A stretch of DNA of 64,000 bases from Marivivens sp. Its GTDB lineage: Bacteria > Pseudomonadota > Alphaproteobacteria > Rhodobacterales > Rhodobacteraceae. Location: assembly GCA_024642115.1 (NCBI GenBank), contig JAHEBU010000009.1, positions 1 through 64,000 on the forward strand. Reading direction: 5' to 3'. The notes below the pieces were generated by a model. It was not told the DNA's origin. It worked only from the letters and a program-made list of their open reading frames with translations, and did no database searches. Both the position numbers and the translations under genes were made by a program. Of this stretch, positions 43,613-52,122 are shown in pieces. Within the stretch, counting starts at the first letter, position 1, and every line of letters begins with the position of its first letter.

Positions 43613-44362
43613 ATGACCAGCGCCACCCAAACCATCGACCCCGCCGAAATCGCCAAGTTCGAAGCGATGGCCGCCGAATGGTGGGATCTGGAGGGCAAGT
43701 TCAAGCCGCTGCACATGCTCAATCCCTGCCGTCTGGATTATATCACGACACAAATAGCCGCGGAATTCGCCCGCGACCTGTCCACCGACAAACCCTTTGC
43801 CGGGCTACGCATACTGGATATCGGCTGCGGCGGGGGGCTGCTGTGCGAACCGATGGCGCGGCTGGGGGCGACGGTGGTGGGGGTGGATGCCGCCCCGCGT
43901 AACATTCCGGTGGCGCAACTGCACGCCGAACATTCGGGTCTGACAATCGACTATCGCGTCGGCACGGCCGAGGCGCTGGCCGACGCGGGCGAGCAGTTCG
44001 ACGTGGTCCTGAACATGGAGGTGGTCGAACATGTGGCCGACCCCTTGGGCTATCTGACCGCCTGTCGGCAACTACTCAAACCCGGCGGGCTGCACATCTG
44101 TTCGACGCTGAACCGCAATCCGAAAAGCTTTGCCATGGCCATCGTCGGGGCCGAATGGGTCATGCGCTGGCTGCCCAAGGGGACGCACGACTGGTCGAAA
44201 TTCATCACCCCCGACGAATTGTTCGACCTGATGCAAAGGGCCGGTCTGGACCCGGTCGACCGCAAGGGTATGGTATTCAATCCCCTGACGTGGAGCTGGC
44301 GCCTGTCAGACCGCGATCTGTCGTGTAACTACGTCACGGCCAGTCTCAACCCTGCCGGATAG
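43613..44362 (+). CDS. ubiG: Ubiquinone biosynthesis O-methyltransferase UbiG
   Basis: A 249-residue SAM-dependent enzyme that catalyses both O-methylations of ubiquinone synthesis. The SAM-binding motif is [20 protein letters not shown] (about 65-84), followed by [39 protein letters not shown] at the start and [19 protein letters not shown] near the end are UbiG hallmarks. AAGGAAGA precedes the ATG. Divergent from pip; its last 17 bases overlap the convergent marR-type gene. Confidence 0.96.
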   Translation: MTSATQTIDPAEIAKFEAMAAEWWDLEGKFKPLHMLNPCRLDYITTQIAAEFARDLSTDKPFAGLRILDIGCGGGLLCEPMARLGATVVGVDAAPRNIPVAQLHAEHSGLTIDYRVGTAEALADAGEQFDVVLNMEVVEHVADPLGYLTACRQLLKPGGLHICSTLNRNPKSFAMAIVGAEWVMRWLPKGTHDWSKFITPDELFDLMQRAGLDPVDRKGMVFNPLTWSWRLSDRDLSCNYVTASLNPAG

Positions 44363-44807
44363 GCTCCTCGGCCTCTGACAGGGTCAGACGAAGTTCGCGC
44401 AGCACGGGCAAGGCCGCACGCACCTTGTCCGCGCCGATCCGGTTGACCACATCGGCGATAAGCGGGGTAATCGCGGCAAGTCCCGCATTACGGGCGGCTA
44501 ACCCCGAAGGGCTGATCGACACCAGTTTGCGCCGGGCATCATCCCAGTCGGGGCGGATATGCACCCAGCCCGCCCATTCCAGTTTTCCCAATGTATTCGT
44601 CATCGCCCCTCGGGTCAGGTGGAACGTCCGGGCGAGCTGCGCCGGGGTCCGCTCCCCCCCCGAATGGGCAAGGTGGTTGAGGACCGAAAAATGCGACAGC
44701 TCCATCCCCTTGGGCATGACCCGCGCGACGTTCATCCGAGTCAGTTGATCGACCATCAGAATCTCGCTGAACAGCGATGCAGCCAGATTGTCGTTCGGAT
44801 TGGTCAT
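44346..44807 (-). CDS. MarR-family transcriptional regulator
   Basis: A 153-residue winged-helix regulator. The DNA-binding part (about 35-100) contains [23 protein letters not shown], the recognition helix region [20 protein letters not shown] and the wing [18 protein letters not shown]. MarR proteins bind as dimers to palindromes and respond to small phenolic or oxidising ligands; the target is unknown. No obvious palindrome marks the neighbouring promoter. It is the last gene of a comF-grxC-nitrilase series, coupled by one base (TGATG), so it may sense the same redox or detoxification state. Confidence 0.92.
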   Translation of the reverse strand: MTNPNDNLAASLFSEILMVDQLTRMNVARVMPKGMELSHFSVLNHLAHSGGERTPAQLARTFHLTRGAMTNTLGKLEWAGWVHIRPDWDDARRKLVSISPSGLAARNAGLAAITPLIADVVNRIGADKVRAALPVLRELRLTLSEAEEPIRQG

Positions 44808-45637
44808 CAGGGTCCTTGAAAGGGGCGGTCGTGGGTCAGTGACGGAATACGCCTGCGTGCTTGTGCCACTTCATCAGGGTTCAGATCAACGTAAACGATT
44901 GCGGGATCGGTCCCGGCGTCCACCAAAACCTCACCCCAAGGCGAAATTGCCATGCTATGCCCATGTGTTACGCGCTTTTTGACAGTCTGGCCGGGATGGG
45001 TGCCCGTCTGGGCAGCGGCCAGAACATAACACCCCGTCTCGATCGCGCGCGCCCGCAGCAATGGTTCCCAATGTGCGGCCCCGGTGACTGGTGAAAAGGC
45101 AGCAGGGACCAACAGAACCTCGGCCCCGGCCTGCGCCAGCGCCCGGTGCAGCGCGGGAAAGCGCACGTCGTAACAGACGGTCAGGCCAAGGGTGGCAAAG
45201 GGGGTCTGCGCGATCACGGCCCGGTCGCCCGGCCGAAAGCCAGCCGATTCGCGAAACGTCTCGGATTCGGTCACTTGCACGTCGAACATATGGATTTTGT
45301 CGTAGCGGGCGACCACCTGACCCGCCGGGTCGATCAGAAAGGATCGGTTGGCAAACCGGCCGTCCGCATCCTCTGTCTTGATGCCCAGCGACCCGATGGA
45401 CAGCCACACGCCCAATTCGGCGGCCGTGGCCCGCAGGCCAGCAAGGGTCGGATCTTCAGCCTCGACCGACAGGACGCTTTTCTGGTGCGCCCGGTCGAGC
45501 GAGACGCAGTTGGTCACCTCGGGCGTCAGAACGAACCCTGCCCCCTGCGCCGCAGCCTCGGCCATCCGGTCCCGCACCATCACCAGATTGGCGGCGGGAT
45601 CGTCGGACGACGTGATCTGAAGCAGCGCCGCCTTCAC
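44807..45637 (-). CDS. Carbon-nitrogen hydrolase, Nit1-like (deaminated glutathione amidase type)
   Basis: A 276-residue nitrilase-superfamily amidase. The catalytic triad is E40 (LTPEVTNC), K114 (RYDKIHMFDV) and C145 (LTVCYDVRFPAL). RYDKIHMFDVQV and TVCYDVRFP correspond best to the Nit1/NitFhit branch, shown in other organisms to hydrolyse deaminated glutathione, a metabolite repair reaction. The glutaredoxin gene directly upstream (ATGA overlap) supports a glutathione-related role. The substrate is an inference from family and context. Confidence 0.9.
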   Translation of the reverse strand: MKAALLQITSSDDPAANLVMVRDRMAEAAAQGAGFVLTPEVTNCVSLDRAHQKSVLSVEAEDPTLAGLRATAAELGVWLSIGSLGIKTEDADGRFANRSFLIDPAGQVVARYDKIHMFDVQVTESETFRESAGFRPGDRAVIAQTPFATLGLTVCYDVRFPALHRALAQAGAEVLLVPAAFSPVTGAAHWEPLLRARAIETGCYVLAAAQTGTHPGQTVKKRVTHGHSMAISPWGEVLVDAGTDPAIVYVDLNPDEVAQARRRIPSLTHDRPFQGP

Positions 45638-45891
45638 GCGCTCAGCAACGCGTCAAGCTTGCCCGCGTCCTGCAAGGCATACAGATCATCGCAGCCGCCG
45701 ACATGCGCACCGTTGATAAAGATTTGCGGCACGGTGCGGCGACCGTGGGCGCGGCGCTCCATCTCGGGGCGCTTGTCGGGTTGGGCCACGACGTTGGTTT
45801 CGGAATAGTCCACGCCCTTTTGCGTCAGCAGGCGTTTGGCGGCATGGCAATAGCCGCAGGTGGGCGAGGTGTAGATTTCGACTTTGGCCAT
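45634..45891 (-). CDS. grxC: Glutaredoxin 3
   Basis: An 85-residue dithiol glutaredoxin that reduces disulfides with glutathione. The active site is C12-G13-Y14-C15 in TSPTCGYCHAAK. TVPQIFING with the cis-proline and HVGGCDDLYAL for glutathione binding are intact. It lies 35 bases behind comF and overlaps the nitrilase gene by ATGA. The order grxC followed by a carbon-nitrogen hydrolase is common in Alphaproteobacteria. Confidence 0.96.
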   Translation of the reverse strand: MAKVEIYTSPTCGYCHAAKRLLTQKGVDYSETNVVAQPDKRPEMERRAHGRRTVPQIFINGAHVGGCDDLYALQDAGKLDALLSA

Positions 45892-45926
45892 CTTGGGGTC
45901 CTTTCACACCGGGTGTCCCCCATGAC

Positions 45927-46646
45927 TTAGGATGCTTTGGTCACGCGGGCCAGTGTCAGGATGCACACGGCGCGTGCGCCCGCGGCATGGGCTGCCTCCG
46001 TCGCGGCGGCCAGGGTCGCGCCAGAGGTCATGACATCGTCGATCAGCAGCACAGACCGACCCGCAATCTTGTCCTTGCGGCGCGGGTGCGGGGCAATGGC
46101 CCCCTCCAGCGCGGCGAACCTCTGATCCCGGCCATGACCGTCCAGCATCAGGGTGCGGCGGGTGCGGATCAGGGCGTCTGGACAGACCGATCGGTCCATA
46201 TGCCGAGCCATTTCCTGGGCAAGCAGCGCGGCCTGATTGTATTTCCGTTTCAGCAGACGGGTCCAATGCAGCGGAACCGGAACCAATACCGTGTCAGGTT
46301 CCACAAGCGGCGTAGCCACGCGGGCCATCCACCGTCCGACCGCACGGGCCAGATCCGTTCTGTCACCGTGTTTGAGGGCGAGGATCAGCTTTCGCCCAAC
46401 GCTCCCATACTCCATCACGGCGCGTCCCCGCGCCCAAGGTCGGGCCACAGACATGCACTCATCACAAAATACTGGCGCCCCGTCTTCTTCTCCCGGCAGG
46501 GGAGTTCCGCAGGCGTCGCAAACCAGTCCACCGATAAAAGCCGTGTCACGCCAGCATTCGGCGCACAGACCGAACTCTTCGGCGGTCATGCTGCCACACG
46601 ACACGCATTGGGCCGGGTAGATTGCCCGCATCACACTTTGCAACAC
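45927..46646 (-). CDS. comF: ComF family phosphoribosyltransferase-like protein
   Basis: A 239-residue ComF protein. An N-terminal zinc ribbon has cysteine pairs CVSCGSM, LCAEC, CDACGTP and CDECM (about 14-70). The phosphoribosyltransferase fold follows with the PRPP-binding motif VLLIDDVMTSGATLAAA (near 200) and KYNQAALLAQEMAR. ComF helps move DNA into the cytoplasm in competent bacteria; in non-competent ones the role is unknown. The start is GTG at 46646 behind GGGGA; an ATG five codons later is an alternative. It is divergent from the methyltransferase gene, only 16 bases apart. Confidence 0.92.
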   Translation of the reverse strand: MLQSVMRAIYPAQCVSCGSMTAEEFGLCAECWRDTAFIGGLVCDACGTPLPGEEDGAPVFCDECMSVARPWARGRAVMEYGSVGRKLILALKHGDRTDLARAVGRWMARVATPLVEPDTVLVPVPLHWTRLLKRKYNQAALLAQEMARHMDRSVCPDALIRTRRTLMLDGHGRDQRFAALEGAIAPHPRRKDKIAGRSVLLIDDVMTSGATLAAATEAAHAAGARAVCILTLARVTKAS

Positions 46647-46662
46647 CGTTGTTTCCCCCTAG

Positions 46663-47502
46663 ATGACGCTCATGCAGACGCCGCCTCGCCTTGTCGATCC
46701 CACTGCCCTGCGCCGGAACCGGCAGCGGGCAGATCGCGCCCCCGCACTGTTCCTGCTTGAGGCGGTCGCCGACGAGATCGAGGAAAGGCTGCAAGAGGTT
46801 AACAGGTCGTTTACGGCGCCCGCGATCGTGACGGGATGGCCAGAGTTTTGGCGGGCGCGGTATCCGACCGCCACGATTGTCCCCGATGACGACCTGCTGG
46901 ACCTTATGCCTGAAACTTACGACTTGGTCCTGCATCCAATGAACCTGCACTGGGCGTCAGACCCTGTGGGGCAGTTGGTGCAGTCGCGGCGGGCCTTGCA
47001 ACCGGATGGGCTGTTTCTGGGCGCCCTCTTTGGCGGGCAGACCTTGCACCAATTGCGGGCCGCACTGGCCGAGGCCGAGGTCAGGACGACTGGCGGGCTG
47101 TCGCCCCGCGTGGCACCAATGGCCGAAATCCGTGATCTGGGCGGATTGCTGCAACGTGCGGGCTTTGCCCTGCCTGTGGCCGACGGCACACCCTACACCG
47201 TGACCTATGGAACTGCCTTCGACCTGATGCACGATCTGCGGGCCATGGGCGAAGGCAACGCGCTGGCCGACAGGCTGCGACAACCGACCCGGCGGGCCGT
47301 CATGACCGAGGCGACAGCGATCTATGCCACGACCTTTGGCATGACCGACGGGCGCATCCCCGCCACGTTCGAGGTTATCACCCTGACCGGCTGGGCGCCC
47401 GCCGAAACCCAGCAAAAACCGTTGCGGCCCGGTTCGGCCACGCACCGGCTCGCCGACGCCTTGGGTGTGCCGGAAAAGCCAGCGACGCCTCGCCGCGATT
47501 GA
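46663..47502 (+). CDS. SAM-dependent methyltransferase-like protein (BioC/NDUFAF5 type)
   Basis: A 279-residue class I methyltransferase-like protein. ADRAPALFLLEAVADEIEERL at the start and YDLVLHPMNLHWASDPVGQL, GLFLGALFGGQTLHQLR in the middle are the pattern of the alphaproteobacterial relatives of NDUFAF5, a mitochondrial complex I assembly factor that hydroxylates an arginine. The usual glycine-rich SAM loop is poorly preserved: at that position it reads IVTGWPEFW. That gap suggests weak or altered SAM binding. BioC-like function is less likely since no bio genes adjoin. It precedes hemH by 61 bases. Confidence 0.82.
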   Translation: MTLMQTPPRLVDPTALRRNRQRADRAPALFLLEAVADEIEERLQEVNRSFTAPAIVTGWPEFWRARYPTATIVPDDDLLDLMPETYDLVLHPMNLHWASDPVGQLVQSRRALQPDGLFLGALFGGQTLHQLRAALAEAEVRTTGGLSPRVAPMAEIRDLGGLLQRAGFALPVADGTPYTVTYGTAFDLMHDLRAMGEGNALADRLRQPTRRAVMTEATAIYATTFGMTDGRIPATFEVITLTGWAPAETQQKPLRPGSATHRLADALGVPEKPATPRRD

Positions 47503-47563
47503 CCCCGGGGCCAAACCGTTTATCTGACCTCACAGCAAACCGCCTGAACTGGGACATTTCGCC

Positions 47564-48643
47564 ATGCTTGACGCCAAAAACGCCTCTGCGACCGCCGAGA
47601 CGGGGACGTGTCCGGTCCATGGGCCTGCCGACCACCCACCGATCAAACGGGCAAAGGTCGGTATCCTGCTGGCAAATCTCGGCACGCCAGATGGCACCGA
47701 CTACTGGTCGATGCGACGGTATCTGAGCGAGTTTCTGTCCGACAAGCGGGTCGTCGATTATTCGCCCTGGCTTTGGCAACCGCTGCTGCAACTGGTGATT
47801 TTGTCCAAGCGGCCATTTTCGAGTGGGGCAAACTATCGATCAATCTGGAACAATGAAGCGGACGAAAGCCCGCTGATGACTATCACCAAGGCGCAGACGG
47901 CAGCGATCAAGGCCGAACTGACCACGACCTACGGCGACAATGTGGTCGTCGATTTCTGCATGCGCTACGGCAATCCGTCCACCAAATCCAAGGTGCGCGA
48001 AATGGTCGAGGCGGGCTGCACCCGCATCCTGTTCTTTCCGCTGTACCCGCACTACGCCGGGGCGACCTCAGCCACCGCCAACGATCAGTTCTTTCGCGCG
48101 CTGATGGAGGAAAAGTGGCAGCCGGTCGCGCGGATCGTCCCGCCCTACTTTGACGAACCCGTCTATATCGACGCGCTCGCGCAATCGGTCGAACGGTCTT
48201 ATGCGGCGGCGGATAAAAAGCCCGAGATGCTGGTGTGTTCCTACCACGGGGTTCCGGAGCGATACCTGCGCGAAGGCGATCCCTATCATTGTCAGTGTCA
48301 AAAGACGACGCGCCTGCTGCGCGAACGGCTGGGCTGGGAAAAGACGCAGATCGCCACAACGTTCCAGTCCCGGTTCGGCCCCGAAGAATGGCTCAAGCCC
48401 TATACGGTCGAAGAGGTGGCGCGACTGGCCGAACGCGGGATCAAGAATATCGCCGTCTGTGCCCCGGCCTTTTCGGCGGACTGCATCGAAACTCTGGAAG
48501 AGATCAATGAAGAGATCAGGGAAAGTTTCGAACATGCCGGCGGCGAAACGTTCACCTACATTCCCTGCCTCAATGACGACGCCGCCCATGTCTCGGCGCT
48601 GTGTCAGGTGATCGGGGCCAACCTGCGCGGCTGGCTGGACTGA
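47564..48643 (+). CDS. hemH: Ferrochelatase
   Basis: A 359-residue enzyme that inserts iron into protoporphyrin IX, the last step of haem synthesis. VGILLANLGTPDGTDYWSMR begins the fold. The catalytic histidine is in VCSYHGVPERYLREGDPYHC and the acidic partner in CAPAFSADCIETLEEI. The N-terminal 30 residues before the fold contain a Cys-Pro-Val-His sequence (C16-H19), which resembles a haem-regulatory CP motif. Further cysteines (HCQCQK, SADC, IPCLN) are located where some ferrochelatases hold a [2Fe-2S] cluster, but this is not certain. A terminator-type hairpin follows. Confidence 0.96.
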   Translation: MLDAKNASATAETGTCPVHGPADHPPIKRAKVGILLANLGTPDGTDYWSMRRYLSEFLSDKRVVDYSPWLWQPLLQLVILSKRPFSSGANYRSIWNNEADESPLMTITKAQTAAIKAELTTTYGDNVVVDFCMRYGNPSTKSKVREMVEAGCTRILFFPLYPHYAGATSATANDQFFRALMEEKWQPVARIVPPYFDEPVYIDALAQSVERSYAAADKKPEMLVCSYHGVPERYLREGDPYHCQCQKTTRLLRERLGWEKTQIATTFQSRFGPEEWLKPYTVEEVARLAERGIKNIAVCAPAFSADCIETLEEINEEIRESFEHAGGETFTYIPCLNDDAAHVSALCQVIGANLRGWLD

Positions 48644-48655
48644 GCCCTGCAAAAG

Positions 48656-48684
48656 AAAAAGGACGAAGGAGTGATCCTTCGTCC
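48656..48684. terminator. Bidirectional terminator between hemH and the small secreted protein gene
   Basis: GGACGAAGGA at 48661-48670 pairs perfectly with TCCTTCGTCC at 48675-48684 around GTGA. On the minus strand it is followed by a T-rich tract (from the A-run at 48651-48660), so it terminates mainly the small gene; on the plus strand it lies 17 bases behind hemH. Confidence 0.75.
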
Positions 48685-48713
48685 CTTCCAAAACGGTCTT
48701 TCGACCGGTTTGA

Positions 48714-48908
48714 TTACTTCTGCGAAACCGCGACAGCCACCAGGGCGATCAGGATCAGCGGAATGATCAGACCCGAGGAGGACGACGACGATTTGGTTTC
48801 TTCGACGACAACGGCGGGGGCCATTTCCATGACCGGGGCCGACATGCCACCAGCGAAAGCGGACGAAGCGGCGCCAGCGAAGGCAGCGGCGAGAGCGATT
48901 TTTTTCAT
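48714..48908 (-). CDS. Small exported protein with C-terminal membrane helix
   Basis: A 64-residue protein that starts with ATG at 48908 behind CTGGAGAAG. A signal peptide (KKIALAAAFAGAASSAFA, residues 2-19) is followed by a short methionine-, proline- and valine-rich part, a run of serines (KSSSSSSG) and a hydrophobic helix (LIIPLILIALVAVAVS) that ends two residues before the C-terminus. The plan signal-linker-helix resembles small envelope or sorting-type proteins. Its function is unknown. It is convergent with hemH and separated by a strong hairpin. Confidence 0.72.
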   Translation of the reverse strand: MKKIALAAAFAGAASSAFAGGMSAPVMEMAPAVVVEETKSSSSSSGLIIPLILIALVAVAVSQK

Positions 48909-49057
48909 TTTGACTTCTCCAGTTTTTGCCCACCACCTTTTTGGTTGAGGATGGCAGCAGGCACCCAAGACTTACCTCGTATCATGGTCTAAACCGCAAT
49001 TTCGCCCAAATGCAAAGGGTTGCGTCGCGCTCTAGGCACAGCGCCGCCCATTTGTCG

Positions 49058-49651
49058 TCAAATTAGCAACACTTGGGTCCCCACCTCGGTCAACCCGTAC
49101 AGTTCGCCGATGTGCTCGTTATACAGCCCAATGCACCCGTTCGACGACCGACGCCCGATCTTGCGAGTGTCGTGGGTTCCGTGGATCCGGTAGTATTGCC
49201 ACGATAAATAAAGAGCATGCGTTCCCAGAGGGTTATCCGGCCCAGGCGGCACAAATTCCGGCCATTCCGGGTTGCGTTCACGCATTGATGGGGTTGGTCG
49301 CCATTCAGGCCCGACCACCTTGCGGACGATTTCGGTGTGGCCCCGACGGGTCAGATCGTCGGTCAGCGGAACGCTCGTGGGGTAGAGTTTGTAGATCGTT
49401 TCATCCTGGCTCCAGAAATGCAGCGCGCGGGACTGGATATCGACAAGAATCGCGCCCTTGGCGAGGTTGGTGAAATATGGACGCCAATCCAGGGACCGAA
49501 AGCTTGAAATGTTGTGTCGGATGGTCTGCGACACCTCGCCCTCGATTTCAGTCGAATTGGTGGACTGAGCGACCGCGGCAGTGCCGACTGTCGCCGCCGC
49601 AGCCGCGACGAACCCGCGACGGCTGAATGTGCCAATAGTGTTCTTTGTCAT
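49058..49651 (-). CDS. L,D-transpeptidase (YkuD) with twin-arginine signal
   Basis: A 197-residue exported YkuD-domain protein that forms 3-3 cross-links in peptidoglycan or attaches proteins to it. The signal contains twin arginines (FSRRGFVAAAAATVGTAAVAQ), suggesting Tat export. The catalytic motif is HGTHDTRKIGRRSSNGCIGL, with the conserved histidine and the nucleophilic cysteine in SNGC. ALHFWSQDETIYKLYPTSV begins the domain and GTHALYLSW precedes the motif. The start is ATG at 49651; the longer open frame is not credible. It is divergent from the CAP lipoprotein gene. Confidence 0.93.
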   Translation of the reverse strand: MTKNTIGTFSRRGFVAAAAATVGTAAVAQSTNSTEIEGEVSQTIRHNISSFRSLDWRPYFTNLAKGAILVDIQSRALHFWSQDETIYKLYPTSVPLTDDLTRRGHTEIVRKVVGPEWRPTPSMRERNPEWPEFVPPGPDNPLGTHALYLSWQYYRIHGTHDTRKIGRRSSNGCIGLYNEHIGELYGLTEVGTQVLLI

Positions 49652-49820
49652 CTGCAAAACTCCGTCTGCCTGCCCGGCCTTGTGATTTTTGCGTGATTTA
49701 CCGTGAAACAGTGTTTCCAGCAAATCAAAGTCGTGTCAGGTCGGCCAACCGGCGCTGATGTAGTTTGAACTGTACCGGACAAGACGCTATGCAATCCTGA
49801 AAACAATACAGGTTCTCCAG

Positions 49821-50333
49821 ATGAAACGTCGTATCGTCCTCGCCGGGTTGGTTCTCGCTCCTCTTGCTGCATGTGGGTCTGCCCCGCAGGAACGATTGGG
49901 GACGGACGGGCTTCCGCTGCCGAAACTGTACCGCATCCGGGCCGAGGACGCCTCTGCCATCGAATTTCGCATGCTCGACGGGATGAACTCTCTGCGACAG
50001 GCAGCGGGCCAGCCCGCGCTGACCTTCAACGCCCAACTCAACGCAGCCGCTGCCACTCATTCGCGCGACATGTCGGTGCAGAACCGCCCCTGGCATTTTG
50101 GATCGGACGGATCGTCGCCGCTGGATCGGGCCAAACGGGTCGGCTTTACCGGCAAAATTCTGGGCGAAAACATTTCGGAAACCTACGAGACCGAGACCGA
50201 AACATTGGCCGCCTGGATGGGCGAAGCGGACACCCGCGCCGTGATCCTTGACCCTGAAGCGACAATGGTCGGTTTTTCGTGGTTCCAGGAACCCGAGGGC
50301 AAGATATGGTGGACGCTCGTTACCGGGCGGTAA
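49821..50333 (+). CDS. CAP-domain lipoprotein
   Basis: A 170-residue lipoprotein with a CAP (SCP/PR-1) domain. The lipobox is LAAC at residues 15-18 after a short signal. The CAP domain (about 50-170) shows MLDGMNSLRQAAGQPALTFN, HSRDMSVQNRPWHFGSDG with the metal-binding histidine, GENISETYETE, and WWTLVTGR at the end. Bacterial CAP lipoproteins have been linked to cell-wall remodelling but their reaction is unknown. It lies between two L,D-transpeptidase genes, divergent from one and convergent with the other, with only three bases to the latter. Confidence 0.9.
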   Translation: MKRRIVLAGLVLAPLAACGSAPQERLGTDGLPLPKLYRIRAEDASAIEFRMLDGMNSLRQAAGQPALTFNAQLNAAAATHSRDMSVQNRPWHFGSDGSSPLDRAKRVGFTGKILGENISETYETETETLAAWMGEADTRAVILDPEATMVGFSWFQEPEGKIWWTLVTGR

Positions 50334-50336
50334 CCC

Positions 50337-50837
50337 TTACGGATAGATAAAGATCGGCGTGCCGTCCTTGACCATGGCATAGATCTGTTCGATCTCGGCG
50401 TCCGTCACAGCGATACATCCATAGGTCCAGTCATCCTTGCCAGAAAAGGCGCGCGGCGTTCCGTGGATAAAGATGTCGCCTCCCGGCGGCTTGCCCATTG
50501 CAGCTGCATGGGCACGGTCCTGCGCATTGGGATACGAGATACCCAGCGACAGATGGTACTGGCTGTTAGGGTTGCGGCGGTTGATGTAATAGGCACCTTC
50601 GGGCGTGCGGCCGTCCAGTTCAACCTCTTTGTGGCCAACCGGATTGAACCCCAGCTCAAAGCTGAATGCCTTGATGACGCTGTCCCCGTTCATCAGGAAC
50701 ATACGCCGGTTTTCCTTTTGCACGACAATACTGGTCACGTCCGGACCGTTGTAAGCCAGAAACTTGGGGTCCTGTTTCGCGCAGGCGGTCAGCCCCGCGA
50801 TGACCGCGATCATCAGTACCAATCGAATTATCCGCAT
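50337..50837 (-). CDS. L,D-transpeptidase (YkuD) lipoprotein
   Basis: A 166-residue lipoprotein with a lipobox LTAC (about residues 16-19) and a compact YkuD domain. IVVQKENRRMFLMNGDSVIKAF opens the domain; the catalytic residues are in HGTPRAFSGKDDWTYGCIAV, with the nucleophile in YGC. DGRTPEGAYYINRRNPNSQY is another YkuD hallmark. The start is ATG at 50837 (MRIIRLVLMIAV). It differs from the other L,D-transpeptidase in anchoring (lipid instead of free export), so the two probably act at different places. It lies 88 bases behind the RNA methyltransferase gene. Confidence 0.93.
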   Translation of the reverse strand: MRIIRLVLMIAVIAGLTACAKQDPKFLAYNGPDVTSIVVQKENRRMFLMNGDSVIKAFSFELGFNPVGHKEVELDGRTPEGAYYINRRNPNSQYHLSLGISYPNAQDRAHAAAMGKPPGGDIFIHGTPRAFSGKDDWTYGCIAVTDAEIEQIYAMVKDGTPIFIYP

Positions 50838-50925
50838 CACTGCCCGTCCCGCTTCGGCATTCCGCCGTTTTGCGAACAATACATCAACTCCCCGGACTGC
50901 GCCATACAGCCTGACCGCACGATCC

Positions 50926-52119
50926 TCACGTCGCCGTGAAGCCAGCCACAAGCTCCAGATGCGACGACCAGCGGAACTGGTCGACCACGGTGATCGGCCC
51001 CATGTGGTATCCCGCAGCGATCAAGGCGGCAGCATCACGGGCGAATGTCACCGGGTTGCACGACACCATGGCGACGGTCGGGATACGGGCGGTCACGATC
51101 CGGCTCACCTGCGCCTCGGCCCCCGCGCGGGGTGGGTCGATGACGGCGGCGGCAAAAGCGCGCAACTCGTCCGGCTCCAGCGGCCTGCGGAACAGGTCGC
51201 GCACCTCGGTCGTAAGCCGTTTGAGCCCCGGCGTCTCACGCCAGCCGCGATCCAATGCAGCGATCATCATCGCTTCGCCTTCAACCGCGTGAACTTCGGC
51301 TGTCTCTGCCAGAGGCAGCGAAAACGTGCCACACCCGGAGAACAGGTCAACCACGCGCGGTGCGGTCCCCACAATCCGACGGACAGCCGACAAAAGTGCT
51401 GCCTCGCCCTCTGCCGTTGCTTGCAGGAACGCCCCAGCGGGCGGGGTCACCAGCGCCTTGCCAAACCGTTGCTGCGGTGGATTGATCATCACTACCTGCT
51501 CGTCCTGCCAGACCAAACGGGCCAGTCGATGCCGCTGCGCGAAACCGGCCAGTTCGACACGCAATTCCGCCGTCAGGGCCTTGTCAGTGTCTATATGCAG
51601 TTCAACCCCGTGCAGCGTTTCGGTAACGGTCAACCCGACCTCGGCCTTGCGCGAGGCGGCGATCAACGTGACCTCTTCCAACGCGGGCATAAGAGCGACC
51701 AGGGCCGGGCGGAGCAGGATACAGTCCGGCACGGCCACGACAGTGTCGGACCCGCGCGCGTGAAACCCGACCAGAGCGCCCTTTTTCGTGCGGCGGCCCG
51801 ACAGTTTCGCCCGACGGCGGGCCATCGGTGGCGAGGTTTCGATCCCGGCGACATCAACGGTGATCCCGTGTGCCGACAACGCCCGCCGCACCACGTCCTG
51901 TTTCCAGCCTGCCACAAAGGCGTCCGACGCGTGCTGCATCGCACATCCCCCGCAGGATTTGAAATGGCGGCAGGGCGGCGAGACGCGGTCAGCCGACGGG
52001 GAAATGATGCGCACGGCGTCCTCAGTCACCTCGACCTCTTCGCCCGGCAAAACGCGCGGCACCAGCACCCCGTCAGTGGCGCGACCCAGCCCCTGATGCG
52101 TCAGACCTTCGATCTTCAT
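50926..52119 (-). CDS. Class I RNA m5U methyltransferase (RlmD/RumA family)
   Basis: A 397-residue enzyme of the TrmA/RlmC/RlmD family that methylates uridine in 23S rRNA or tRNA. A [4Fe-4S] site is formed by C50, C56, C59 (CRHFKSCGGC) and C133 (VPDCILL). A TRAM-like N-terminal part is short. The SAM-binding motif is VVDLFSGCGTFSLPLAE, and the catalytic cysteine lies in VSCNPVTFARD near residue 353. AFAAAVIDPPRAGAEAQV is the DPPR motif that binds the base. Which uridine is modified cannot be told. It lies three bases behind the ABC exporter gene. Confidence 0.93.
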   Translation of the reverse strand: MKIEGLTHQGLGRATDGVLVPRVLPGEEVEVTEDAVRIISPSADRVSPPCRHFKSCGGCAMQHASDAFVAGWKQDVVRRALSAHGITVDVAGIETSPPMARRRAKLSGRRTKKGALVGFHARGSDTVVAVPDCILLRPALVALMPALEEVTLIAASRKAEVGLTVTETLHGVELHIDTDKALTAELRVELAGFAQRHRLARLVWQDEQVVMINPPQQRFGKALVTPPAGAFLQATAEGEAALLSAVRRIVGTAPRVVDLFSGCGTFSLPLAETAEVHAVEGEAMMIAALDRGWRETPGLKRLTTEVRDLFRRPLEPDELRAFAAAVIDPPRAGAEAQVSRIVTARIPTVAMVSCNPVTFARDAAALIAAGYHMGPITVVDQFRWSSHLELVAGFTAT

Positions 52120-52122
52120 GGC

